From the NCBI GenBank assembly GCA_039920865.1, contig JBDSCZ010000223.1:1-9052 (forward strand): a stretch of DNA of 9,052 nucleotides. Direction: 5' to 3'. Made by a program: the position numbers and the translations under genes. Below are positions 1 to 6,291 of the stretch, in pieces. The DNA comes from AVCC01 sp039920865 (GTDB taxonomy: Bacteria > Pseudomonadota > Gammaproteobacteria > Burkholderiales > Burkholderiaceae_D). The number at the start of each line of letters is the position of its first letter. The first letter of the stretch is position 1. The notes under the pieces were generated by a model, which was not told the DNA's origin, ran no database searches, and saw nothing but the letters and a program-made list of their open reading frames with translations.

Positions 1-597
1 GATCATGCGCTCGATGATTGCCAGCGGTTTCTGGGTCGGGTTATCGGCCCGTTCCGGATGCTCACGATGCAGCCGCGACACGCTCCACAGATCCTTCGGG
101 TTATAACCGATCTCCAGCCACTTGGCGCCGACGAAAATCGAGCGCGAACGGGCTTTCTTGGTTTCGGCGTCGTACGGGATACGCACCGCATCAAGGTCAA
201 AATAATAGCCTTTTTGCTTGGCGAAAAATCCGATGGTGTCGTGTACCGAAGTGAAGCTGCGGGTGCTGCCGCCCATCGACGGCACCTTGCGGTCCCAGAT
301 AATTTCGTTGAGCATCGTCATGCGCTGCTTGAGCATTACGAAAATCTCTGGCGAATAACGCCAGGTCAGGAAGATGTACAGGCTGCCGCTGTCTTTCAGC
401 TTCGGTAATGCGGCATCCAGCCAGTCGGTAGTCCAGCGCAGGTAGGCGTCTGCTTCCAGCTTGTCCGAATCGTTGCCGTAATCCTTGCCGAGGCCGTAGG
501 GCGGGTCGGCAACGATTAGGTCTATCGAATCGTCAGGAATCCGCGCCAATCCTGCCAGCGCATCTTCGCAATGGATTTGATTGCGCCAGGAGGTCAC
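1..597 (-). CDS. Site-specific DNA methyltransferase (N-6 adenine/N-4 cytosine type), N-terminal 199 residues, C-terminus beyond the left edge
   Basis: This open frame has no stop before the left edge. Residues 31-35 are DPPYG, the catalytic motif IV of amino-methyltransferases, preceded by SIDLIVA as in the E. coli orphan adenine methyltransferase YhdJ. Residues 186-191 are NPTQKP, matching the HPTQKP block of the same family. Motif IV lies near the N-terminus and the AdoMet-binding FxGxG block has not yet appeared. That is the beta-type order, so the AdoMet site should lie outside the window. The protein would transfer a methyl group from AdoMet to a base in a short DNA target. I chose a GTG start at 597 because AGAGGA sits 8 bases upstream and the frame is closed by TAA further upstream; no ATG is available near the N-terminus. 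It lies downstream of hisD after a repeat-rich gap, with no restriction gene visible, so it may be an orphan regulatory methylase. The family call is firm; target base and site are unknown. Confidence 0.9.
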   Translation of the reverse strand, partial: MTSWRNQIHCEDALAGLARIPDDSIDLIVADPPYGLGKDYGNDSDKLEADAYLRWTTDWLDAALPKLKDSGSLYIFLTWRYSPEIFVMLKQRMTMLNEIIWDRKVPSMGGSTRSFTSVHDTIGFFAKQKGYYFDLDAVRIPYDAETKKARSRSIFVGAKWLEIGYNPKDLWSVSRLHREHPERADNPTQKPLAIIERMI

Positions 598-605
598 TAC
601 GACAA

Positions 606-611
606 TCCTCT
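606..611 (-). promoter_or_regulatory. Ribosome binding site of the methyltransferase gene
   Basis: On the minus strand this reads AGAGGA, 8 bases before a GTG codon at 597. It supports the GTG as the start, since the frame has no nearby ATG. Confidence 0.55.
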
Positions 612-633
612 CGATGAAAATATACCCGCGCCC

Positions 634-703
634 GTATTTTTAATGGCGCAATGAATATATGCGGAAAAGGCATGCTTTATGCATATACTCCAATTAAAAA
701 TAC
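634..703 (-). repeat. AT-rich intergenic element, copy A, with perfect 11-base inverted arms
   Basis: Arms GTATTTTTAAT (634-644) and ATTAAAAATAC (693-703) are exact reverse complements. Nested inside are TATATGC (656-662) and GCATATA (681-687), so either strand could fold into an interrupted hairpin. Read on the minus strand, the element carries GGAGTAT at 691, CCGCAT at 664, GCG at 649 and ends ATAC at 634. The same motifs occur at the same spacing in the hisG/hisD and mlaE/mlaD gaps. It ends 36 bases before the methyltransferase start. Function is unknown; it could be a dispersed repeat, an operator or a leader structure. Confidence 0.6.
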
Positions 704-735
704 CATAACAGCTACTGTTCAGCCAGCCATGCCCC

Positions 736-787
736 CCCTCTCTCCCGGCCTCTCTCCAGCAAGCGGGAGAGAGGGCTGGGGAGAGGG
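736..787. repeat. GC-rich imperfect inverted repeat (hairpin) downstream of hisD
   Basis: Bases 736-757 pair with 766-787 in a 22-pair stem with two mismatches (746/777 and 748/775) and one G-T wobble, around an 8-base loop. The sequence is of the CCCTCTCCC...GGGAGAGGG kind that is scattered between genes in many proteobacterial genomes. It begins about 20 bases after the hisD stop and could stop or protect the hisD transcript. No T tract follows on either strand, so a classical rho-independent terminator is not supported. Confidence 0.75.
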
Positions 788-805
788 AATTCAATGCGGC
801 AGCGC

Positions 806-2083
806 TCATTGCAGCCGATATTCGGCGCTGCGCGCGTGCGCTTGCAAGCCTTCGCCGTACGCCAGTTCCGCCGCGATCTTGCCCAGCGTCTGCGCGCCGG
901 CTGCGGATACCTGGATCATGCTGGAGCGCTTCTGGAAGTCGTATACGCCCAGCGGCGACGAAAAGCGCGCGGTGCGTGAGGTCGGCAGCACGTGGTTCGG
1001 CCCGGCGCAGTAGTCGCCCAGCGACTCCGACGTAAAACTTCCGAGGAACATGGCGCCGGCGTGGCGCACCTGGTCGGCCCATTGCTGCGGATTGTTGGTC
1101 GAGATTTCCAGATGCTCGGCGGCGATCAGGTTGGCGATCTCGCACGCTTCAATCATGTCGCGCACCTTGACCAACGCGCCGCGCTCGGTCAGCGAGGTGG
1201 CGATCACGTCGCGGCGCGGCATCTGTTGCAGCAGCCTATTCATGCTGGCTTCGACCGAGTCGAGATAGCCGGCGTCAGGACACAGCAGGATCGATTGCGC
1301 CAGTTCATCGTGCTCGGCTTGCGAAAACAGGTCCATCGCGATCCAGTCGGGATCGGTGCTGCCGTCGCAGATGATCAGGATTTCCGACGGGCCGGCGATC
1401 ATGTCGATCCCTACCGTGCCGAACACGCGGCGCTTGGCTGCCGCCACGTAGGCGTTGCCGGGGCCGACGATCTTGTCGACCTGCGGGATGGTCGCGGTGC
1501 CATACGCCAACGCGGCGACCGCTTGCGCGCCGCCGATGGTAAACACGCGGTCGACGCCAGCGATGGCCGCCGCCGCCAGCACCAGCGGGTTTTTGACGCC
1601 GCCTGGAGTCGGCACCACCATGATGATTTCCTGCACCCCGGCCACCTTGGCCGGAATCGCATTCATCAGCACCGACGATGGATAAGCGGCCTTGCCGCCC
1701 GGCACATAGATGCCGACCCGGTCCAGCGGCGTGACCTTCTGCCCCAGCACGGTGCCGTCCGCTTCGGTGTAACTGAAGCCGCCGGAGCCGATTTCCTGCT
1801 TCTGGCGCAGATGGTAGGCGCGTACCCGATCGGCTGCGGCCTGCAACTCGGCCGGCGCAATTTCCAGCGCTGCCACGCCGGCTGCATTGGCAAGCCCGAG
1901 CCGGTCGAAGCGCTGCGTGTATTCCAGCACCGCGGCGTCGCCGCGCACCTTGACGTCGGCCAGGATGGCCGCGACCGTGTGCTCGATCGCTGCATCGGCG
2001 CTGGCGTCGAACGCCAGCACCGCGCTTAACTGCGCATTGAAGTCGGTGCTGGAACTGTCCAGTCGTCGGATTTGGATCGCCAT
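806..2083 (-). CDS. hisD: Histidinol dehydrogenase
   Basis: The 425-residue protein has the family's usual length. HisD oxidises L-histidinol in two NAD-dependent steps, through the aldehyde, to L-histidine; it is a zinc-dependent cytoplasmic homodimer. The catalytic pair is visible as E323-H324 in AAEHLE (E. coli E326/H327). The zinc ligands are Q255 and H258 in SQAEHDE, D357 in GDYCAGPNH and H416 in LQAHA. The glycine-rich GPGN and AGPSE blocks are also present. ATG at 2083 is preceded by the purine-rich AGAGAAAG. Unlike the tightly overlapping genes upstream, it is separated from hisG by 127 bases containing an AT-rich inverted-repeat element. hisC/hisB do not follow; a methyltransferase gene does. 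No missing residues or frameshift were seen. Confidence 0.98.
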   Translation of the reverse strand: MAIQIRRLDSSSTDFNAQLSAVLAFDASADAAIEHTVAAILADVKVRGDAAVLEYTQRFDRLGLANAAGVAALEIAPAELQAAADRVRAYHLRQKQEIGSGGFSYTEADGTVLGQKVTPLDRVGIYVPGGKAAYPSSVLMNAIPAKVAGVQEIIMVVPTPGGVKNPLVLAAAAIAGVDRVFTIGGAQAVAALAYGTATIPQVDKIVGPGNAYVAAAKRRVFGTVGIDMIAGPSEILIICDGSTDPDWIAMDLFSQAEHDELAQSILLCPDAGYLDSVEASMNRLLQQMPRRDVIATSLTERGALVKVRDMIEACEIANLIAAEHLEISTNNPQQWADQVRHAGAMFLGSFTSESLGDYCAGPNHVLPTSRTARFSSPLGVYDFQKRSSMIQVSAAGAQTLGKIAAELAYGEGLQAHARSAEYRLQ

Positions 2084-2120
2084 AGTTTGCTTTCTCTACT
2101 CTCGATTAGCGCTGTCAAAT

Positions 2121-2192
2121 ATTAAAACATGCAGGGGTATGCCTGAAAATACCAACTTCTCCGCATGTTTTAATTGCGGCAATAAAATATAC
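2121..2192 (+). repeat. AT-rich intergenic element, copy B, with perfect 12-base inverted arms
   Basis: ATTAAAACATGC (2121-2132) and GCATGTTTTAAT (2163-2174) are exact reverse complements, enclosing a smaller pair GGTAT (2136-2140) and ATACC (2149-2153). The element also carries GGGGTAT at 2134, CCGCAT at 2161, GCG at 2176 and ATAC ending at 2192, matching the spacing of the copies near 634-697 and 8567-8630. It fills most of the 127-base hisG/hisD gap and ends 37 bases before the hisD start. Its orientation is opposite to the genes. It could be a repeat insertion, an operator, or an mRNA structure that sets hisD expression relative to hisG. Confidence 0.6.
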
Positions 2193-2210
2193 CAGCATTA
2201 GTATTTGCGC

Positions 2211-2861
2211 TCATACGATGCTGGCGGAGGCCTTCTCGAAGGCCTGCAGAATCGGCTGCAGCAGTTCGCGCTTCATTTTCAGCGCCGCCTGGTTGACCAC
2301 CAGCCGCGACGAGATGTCCATGATGTGCTCGACCTCGACCAGATTATTGGCGCGTAACGTGTTGCCGGTGCTGACCAGATCGACGATTGCATCCGACAGC
2401 CCGATCAGCGGCGCCAGTTCCATCGAACCGTAAAGCTTGATCAGATCGACGTGCACGCCCTTGGCGGCGAAATGCTCGCGCGCGATCTGCGTGTATTTGG
2501 TTGCCACGCGCAGCCGTGCGCCGTGCCGCACCGCGCTGGCGTAGTCGAAACCGGCCTGCACCGCCACCGACATCCGGCAATGGGCGATGTTCAGGTCGAT
2601 CGGCTGGTACAGCCCTTCGCCGCCGTGCTCGATCAGCACATCCTTGCCGGCCACGCCGAAATCGGCGGCGCCGTACTGGACATAGGTCGGCACGTCCGAG
2701 GCGCGCACGATGATCACGCGCAGCTGCGGATTGGTGGTGGCCAGGATCAGCTTGCGCGAGGTTTCCGGATCTTCGGTGACGCGGATGCCAGCGGCTTCCA
2801 GCAGCGGCAGCGTCTCGTCGAAAATGCGCCCTTTCGACAGCGCCAGCGTCAGTTGTTGCAT
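2211..2861 (-). CDS. hisG: ATP phosphoribosyltransferase catalytic subunit, short form
   Basis: The 216-residue protein catalyses the first step of histidine synthesis, joining ATP and PRPP to give phosphoribosyl-ATP in the cytoplasm. The conserved start LTLALSKGRIF, the core YVQYGAADFGVAGKD, and the PRPP-binding block DLVSTGNTLR at about residues 161-170 are clear. The C-terminal ACT-like regulatory domain of the long (~300-residue) form is absent, so by family knowledge it should work with HisZ, which is not in this window. Two ATGs are possible. The one at 2861 has AAGGA 8 bases upstream and is preferred. The one at 2870 overlaps the murA stop as ATGA and would add three residues, but AAGG abuts it directly. 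Co-transcription with murA is likely. Confidence 0.96.
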   Translation of the reverse strand: MQQLTLALSKGRIFDETLPLLEAAGIRVTEDPETSRKLILATTNPQLRVIIVRASDVPTYVQYGAADFGVAGKDVLIEHGGEGLYQPIDLNIAHCRMSVAVQAGFDYASAVRHGARLRVATKYTQIAREHFAAKGVHVDLIKLYGSMELAPLIGLSDAIVDLVSTGNTLRANNLVEVEHIMDISSRLVVNQAALKMKRELLQPILQAFEKASASIV

Positions 2862-2866
2862 ATTGT

Positions 2867-4120
2867 TCATCCTTGCACCCGCTTGATGTCGGCGCCGATG
2901 GCGGACAGCTTGACTTCCATCCGGTCATAACCGCGATCCAGATGGTAGACGCGCTCGATCAGGGTCTGGCCCTGCGCCGCCAAACCGGCGATCACCAGCG
3001 AGGCCGAGGCGCGCAGGTCGGTCGCCATCACCGGCGCGCCGACCAGTTGCTCGACGCCGGTAACGATCGCGGTATGGCCTTCGATATCGATTGTTGCGCC
3101 GAGCCGGTTCAGCTCTTGCACGTGCATGAATCGGTTTTCGAAAATGGTCTCGGTGACATGACTGGCACCGCCGGCAATCGCGTTGAGCGCCATGAACTGG
3201 GCCTGCATGTCAGTCGGGAAGCCAGGATATTCGGTGGTGCGAAAATTCACCGCCTTCGGCCGCGATGCCATCTGTACCCGCAGCCAGCCGTTGCCCGAAG
3301 TCAGGATCACGCCGGCTTCGCGCAGCTTGTCGAGCACCGCATCGAGAATGTCGCTGCGGGTGTTCTTCAGCGTCACGTCACCGCCCACCGCCGCCACTGC
3401 GCACAGGAAAGTCCCGGTCTCGATGCGGTCGGCGATGATCGCATGCGCGGCGCCATGCAGCGCCGGCACGCCCTGAATCACCAGCCGGTCGGAACCGATG
3501 CCTTCGATTTTGGCGCCCATGGCGACCAGCAGGTTGGCCAGATCGGTGACTTCCGGCTCGCGCGCAGCATTTTCCAGCACGGTTTCACCATCGGCCAGTG
3601 TCGCCGCCATCAGCAGGTTTTCGGTGCCGGTGACGGTAATCATGTCGGTCACGATGCGCGCGCCTTTCAGACGCTTGGCTTTGGCGTGAATGTAACCGGC
3701 CTCGATCGTGATCTCGGCGCCCATCGCCTGCAAACCCTTGATGTGCTGCTCGACCGGACGCGAGCCTATCGCGCAACCGCCTGGCAGCGACACCCTGGCT
3801 TCGCCGAAACGCGCCAGCAACGGTCCCAGCACCAGAATCGAGGCCCGCATGGTCTTCACCAGTTCGTAGGGCGCCTCCAGTTTGTCGATCGCATGGCCTT
3901 GCAGCGTGCAGTGTTCGCCCTGCTGGTCGATCTGCAAACCGATCTGGCGCAGCAGGCGCAACATGGTCGAGACATCCTGCAACTGCGGCAGATTCGACAG
4001 CAGCACCGGCTCGGCGCTCAGCAAGCCGGCGCACAGGATCGGCAGCGCGGCGTTCTTGGCGCCGGAAATGGTGATTTCGCCGGACAGCCGACGACCGCCA
4101 GTGATGAGCAGTTTATCCAT
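2867..4120 (-). CDS. murA: UDP-N-acetylglucosamine 1-carboxyvinyltransferase
   Basis: The 417-residue cytoplasmic enzyme transfers enolpyruvate from PEP to UDP-GlcNAc, the committed step of peptidoglycan synthesis and the target of fosfomycin. K22-N23 in SGAKNAALP and the reactive cysteine C116 in PGGCAIG are visible; with cysteine rather than aspartate there, the enzyme should be of the fosfomycin-sensitive type. D304 in EYPGFPTDMQ and R396 in RGYDRMEVK match the other conserved active-site blocks. The length is normal for the family. ATG 4120 overlaps the ibaG stop by 8 bases, and its own TGA overlaps the outer hisG ATG as ATGA. The ibaG-murA order is the same as in E. coli, where both follow the mla genes. 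Confidence 0.98.
   Translation of the reverse strand: MDKLLITGGRRLSGEITISGAKNAALPILCAGLLSAEPVLLSNLPQLQDVSTMLRLLRQIGLQIDQQGEHCTLQGHAIDKLEAPYELVKTMRASILVLGPLLARFGEARVSLPGGCAIGSRPVEQHIKGLQAMGAEITIEAGYIHAKAKRLKGARIVTDMITVTGTENLLMAATLADGETVLENAAREPEVTDLANLLVAMGAKIEGIGSDRLVIQGVPALHGAAHAIIADRIETGTFLCAVAAVGGDVTLKNTRSDILDAVLDKLREAGVILTSGNGWLRVQMASRPKAVNFRTTEYPGFPTDMQAQFMALNAIAGGASHVTETIFENRFMHVQELNRLGATIDIEGHTAIVTGVEQLVGAPVMATDLRASASLVIAGLAAQGQTLIERVYHLDRGYDRMEVKLSAIGADIKRVQG
2870..2874 (-). promoter_or_regulatory. Ribosome binding site that favours the inner hisG start
   Basis: Minus-strand AAGGA lies 8 bases before ATG 2861 but directly against ATG 2870, so the inner start has the better spacing. 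It sits at the end of murA, consistent with coupled translation. Confidence 0.5.
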
Positions 4121-4355
4121 GCTGGGCGAATTCTTCCGGAGTCAGGGTTTTCATCGACAGCGCATGGATTTCTTCGCGCATCCGGTCGCCCAGCGCCGCA
4201 TACACGATCTGGTGGCGCGCGATCGGGCGCTTGCCGGCAAACGCCTCCGAGACGATCAGTGCGCTGAAATGCTGGCCGTCGCCTTCGACTTCGAGATGGG
4301 TGCAGGCAAGGCCGGCGGCGATATAATTTTTAATCAGTTCTGGTGTAGTCGACAC
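4113..4355 (-). CDS. ibaG: BolA-family protein, IbaG/YrbA type
   Basis: This 80-residue protein has the BolA fold signature: HFSALIVSEAF, then a GKRPIARHQIVY stretch, then IHALSMKTLTPEE at the C-terminus with the histidine that in BolA proteins helps hold a [2Fe-2S] cluster with a monothiol glutaredoxin. IbaG-type proteins are linked to iron-sulfur handling and acid stress. In E. coli the gene sits between mlaB and murA, which matches this location except for the intervening ABC pair. The start is GTG at 4355 with AGGAAAG 9 bases upstream. Its TAA overlaps the murA start by 8 bases, so the two are probably translated together. BolA-type is certain; the IbaG sub-assignment rests on length and neighbourhood. 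Confidence 0.92.
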   Translation of the reverse strand: MSTTPELIKNYIAAGLACTHLEVEGDGQHFSALIVSEAFAGKRPIARHQIVYAALGDRMREEIHALSMKTLTPEEFAQHG

Positions 4356-4436
4356 GATTTATATCTTTCCTGGTGAACAGCTGGGCTGAGGGAGACTATT
4401 TGATTGCGTTTGATTCCGCTTGGTTTCGATACGCGA
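4356..4436. other. Gap between the ABC permease gene and ibaG, with a degenerate 10-base tandem repeat
   Basis: Bases 4399-4428 are three approximate 10-base units: TTTGATTGCG, TTTGATTCCG, CTTGGTTTCG. The ibaG ribosome site lies at the other end of the gap. I see no convincing -35/-10 pair and no hairpin with a T tract, so whether ibaG has its own promoter cannot be settled here. Confidence 0.4.
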
Positions 4437-5210
4437 TCAGGTGCGCAACTTGTAACCGCGATTCAGCATCTGGATCGCAAAAGCGCCCAGCACAGCGGAA
4501 AATCCGGCCACAATCGCGAAACTGAGCAATGGATTGACGTCGGACTGACCGAAGAATCCAAAGCGGAAACCATCAATCATATAAAAAAATGGATTGAAAT
4601 GCGAGACCGCCTGCCAAAAAGGCGGCAGCGAATGGATCGAATAGAAGACTCCGGACAAAAAAGTGGCCGGCATGATCAGGAAATTCTGGAACGCTGCCAA
4701 CTGGTCGAATTTTTCGGCCCAGATGCCGGCAATCAGGCCCATCGTTCCCAGCATGAATGCGCCCAGCAGCGCAAAGATCACGATCCACCAAGGCGCGATA
4801 AAGCGCACTTCGGTAAACAATACGGTGACGATAAAAACTCCGGAGCCCACCACCAGCCCGCGCAGCACCGAGGCCAGCACATAGCCGAAAAACAGCTCCC
4901 AGTGCGACAACGGCGCCAGCAGCACGAACACCAGGTTGCCGGTGATCTTCGACTGGATCAACGACGAAGATGCATTGGCGAATGCATTCTGCAGCACGCT
5001 CATCATCACCAGGCCCGGCACCAGGAACGCGGTGTAGCCAACGCCGGGATACACCTGCACGCGGTTCTCCAGCACATGGCCGAAAATCAGCAGGTACAGC
5101 AAGGAGGTTATCACCGGCGCCGCCACGGTCTGGGAGGCGACTTTCCAGAAGCGCAGCAATTCCTTGTAGAACAGGGTTTGAAAACCTTTCGGCGTTGCGA
5201 ACTGACTCAT
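4437..5210 (-). CDS. ABC-2 type transporter permease, YadH family
   Basis: The 257-residue integral membrane protein closely resembles E. coli YadH (256 residues). Recognisable blocks are the N-terminal APVITSLLYLLIFG segment, VPGLVMMSVLQNAFANASSS near residues 64-83, FLSGVFYSIHSLPPFWQ at about 184-200, and NPFFYMIDGFRFGF at 206-219. About six hydrophobic segments can be placed near residues 28-45, 60-78, 105-130, 140-165, 170-192 and 225-248. The family includes NodJ and polysaccharide or drug exporters; the substrate here is unknown. ATG 5210 overlaps the ATPase stop as ATGA and follows AGGTG, so the two are translationally coupled and should form one exporter. Placement between mlaB and ibaG suggests an envelope role, but that is inference. 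Confidence 0.93.
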   Translation of the reverse strand: MSQFATPKGFQTLFYKELLRFWKVASQTVAAPVITSLLYLLIFGHVLENRVQVYPGVGYTAFLVPGLVMMSVLQNAFANASSSLIQSKITGNLVFVLLAPLSHWELFFGYVLASVLRGLVVGSGVFIVTVLFTEVRFIAPWWIVIFALLGAFMLGTMGLIAGIWAEKFDQLAAFQNFLIMPATFLSGVFYSIHSLPPFWQAVSHFNPFFYMIDGFRFGFFGQSDVNPLLSFAIVAGFSAVLGAFAIQMLNRGYKLRT

Positions 5211-6124
5211 CGCGACACCTCGGCATTCATCACTTGCAGAAACACATCTTCCAGATCGGCCTGCTGCAACTGCATCTCTTCGATAACTGCGCCGCTGGTC
5301 CGCACTGCCGCCAGAATCGGTTCGATTTCGGCGTAATCATTGATCCGCAGCGCGTAGCTGCTGCCGGAAGTCACTTCCTTCGGCGGCACCAGCAGCGGCT
5401 GCAGCGCCGGCGGCAAGCTACCATTACGCAACTGCAATACCAGCAGCGAACCGGAAATCTGATTGATCAGCGCGCTCGTGGTGTCGAGTGCGACCACCTT
5501 GCCGTTCTTGAGCATCGCGATCCGGTTGCACAGCGCCTGCGCCTCTTCCAGATAATGGGTGGTCAGCACCACGGTGTGACCTTCGCGGTTCAGGCGCGCA
5601 ATGAATTTCCACAGGGTCTGGCGCAGCTCGACATCGACCCCGGCAGTCGGCTCGTCGAGCACGATCACCGGCGGCTTGTGCACCAGCGCCTGCGCTACCA
5701 GCACGCGCCGCTTCATGCCGCCGGACAGCGCGCGCATGTTGACATCGGCCTTGTCGGTCAAGTCGAGGTGACCCATCACCTCGTCGATCCATTGGTCATT
5801 GTTCTTTAGTCCGAAATAGCCGGATTGCAGCCGCAAGGTTTCGCGCACGCTGAAAAACGGATCGAACACCAGTTCCTGCGGCACCACGCCCAAGTGCCGG
5901 CGCGCGGCGCGAAAATCGGCGACGACGTCATAGCCCTGCACCGTGACGCGGCCGGCATCGGCTCGGGTCAGGCCGGCAATGATTGAAATCAACGTGGTCT
6001 TGCCGGCGCCGTTCGGGCCGAGCAGGCCGAAAAACTCGCCTTCCTCGATCGATAGCGAAACGCCGCCCAGTGCCTGCAGCGATTTATAACGTTTTTCGAC
6101 TTGGGTTATCTGAATCGCCGCCAT
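5207..6124 (-). CDS. ABC transporter ATP-binding protein, YadG family
   Basis: The 305-residue ATPase has Walker A GPNGAGKTT (36-44), Q-loop Q83, signature LSGGM (133-137), Walker B VIVLDEPT (153-160, E158 catalytic) and H-loop H190. A C-terminal extension of roughly 80 residues follows, as in YadG/NodI-type exporter ATPases. It should drive the adjacent permease, with which it overlaps by 4 bases. I chose ATG 6124 (MAAIQITQVEKRY) because it matches the usual family N-terminus and length. The frame stays open to an ATG at 6292 that overlaps the mlaB stop as TGATG, which would add 56 residues without recognisable domain content. The Shine-Dalgarno before 6124 is weak, so the longer form cannot be fully excluded. 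The substrate is unknown. Confidence 0.93.
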   Translation of the reverse strand: MAAIQITQVEKRYKSLQALGGVSLSIEEGEFFGLLGPNGAGKTTLISIIAGLTRADAGRVTVQGYDVVADFRAARRHLGVVPQELVFDPFFSVRETLRLQSGYFGLKNNDQWIDEVMGHLDLTDKADVNMRALSGGMKRRVLVAQALVHKPPVIVLDEPTAGVDVELRQTLWKFIARLNREGHTVVLTTHYLEEAQALCNRIAMLKNGKVVALDTTSALINQISGSLLVLQLRNGSLPPALQPLLVPPKEVTSGSSYALRINDYAEIEPILAAVRTSGAVIEEMQLQQADLEDVFLQVMNAEVSR

Positions 6125-6150
6125 GGTGGCTAGTACCGCTTTACACAAAA

Positions 6151-6190
6151 AATGGACCGGAATGGGTTCGGATGGGCCAGGATGGCTCTT
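6151..6190. repeat. Degenerate 10-base tandem repeat, four units
   Basis: Four successive 10-base units each carry ATGG at the same offset: aATGGaccgg, aATGGgttcg, gATGGgccag, gATGGctctt. The period equals about one DNA turn. It lies 27-66 bases upstream of the ABC ATPase start. It could be a protein-binding array or chance. Confidence 0.45.
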
Positions 6191-6223
6191 GATTGCCAGC
6201 AATCCTTGACGGCAAAGCGGTAG

Positions 6224-6229
6224 ATTATA
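6224..6229 (-). promoter_or_regulatory. Possible -10 element (TATAAT) upstream of the ABC pair
   Basis: The minus strand reads a consensus TATAAT about 100 bases before the ATPase ATG at 6124. No good -35 hexamer lies 16-18 bases upstream; the nearest resemblance, TTGCCA, is 22 bases away. The call therefore rests on the -10 and its intergenic position. Confidence 0.3.
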
Positions 6230-6266
6230 GGAGATTTCAGACGTTCGGGGCTGGCAATGTCCGACC

Positions 6267-6285
6267 GGCTGGCGCAGCGCCAGCC
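6267..6285. repeat. Perfect 9-base inverted repeat just after mlaB
   Basis: GGCTGGCGC and GCGCCAGCC flank a single central base, starting 6 bases past the mlaB stop. It could form a GC-rich hairpin in the transcript or serve as a dimeric protein site. No T tract follows, so a rho-independent terminator is not supported. Confidence 0.6.
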
Positions 6286-6291
6286 CGAACA

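Larger units (their letters stand above)
6125..6291 (-). other. Leader between mlaB and the ABC ATPase gene: palindrome, possible promoter, 10-base tandem repeat
   Basis: This 167-base stretch contains a perfect palindrome just after the mlaB stop, a TATAAT hexamer, and a degenerate 10-base repeat. It breaks the run of overlapping genes and may separate expression of the exporter from the mla genes. It is also an open frame continuous with the ATPase, but its encoded residues resemble no domain I recognise. Confidence 0.45.

Noticed and set aside
736..787. Rho-independent terminator of hisD
   Set aside because: The stem is strong, but no T-rich tract follows on the minus strand, so only a repeat/hairpin is claimed.
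597..1145. 182-codon minus-strand frame overlapping the hisD 3' end
   Set aside because: It is in a different frame from hisD and passes through the GC-rich hairpin and AT-rich repeat; no domain is recognisable.
992..2029. 345-codon plus-strand frame opposite hisD
   Set aside because: It is antisense to hisD, whose catalytic and zinc residues are intact, and its composition is typical of a shadow frame.
2113..2118. TTGACA as a -35 box for hisD
   Set aside because: The sequence 17 bases downstream (AGAAAG) is not a plausible -10, and it would start transcription almost at the ATG.
2873..4267. 464-codon open frame on the plus strand opposite murA and ibaG
   Set aside because: It lies antisense to two clearly conserved genes, is rich in His, Gln and Arg as expected of a mirror frame of GC-rich coding DNA, and shows no domain.
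4404..5336. 310-codon plus-strand frame opposite the ABC permease
   Set aside because: The sequence is Gln/His/Arg-rich with no recognisable domain, opposite a convincing membrane protein.
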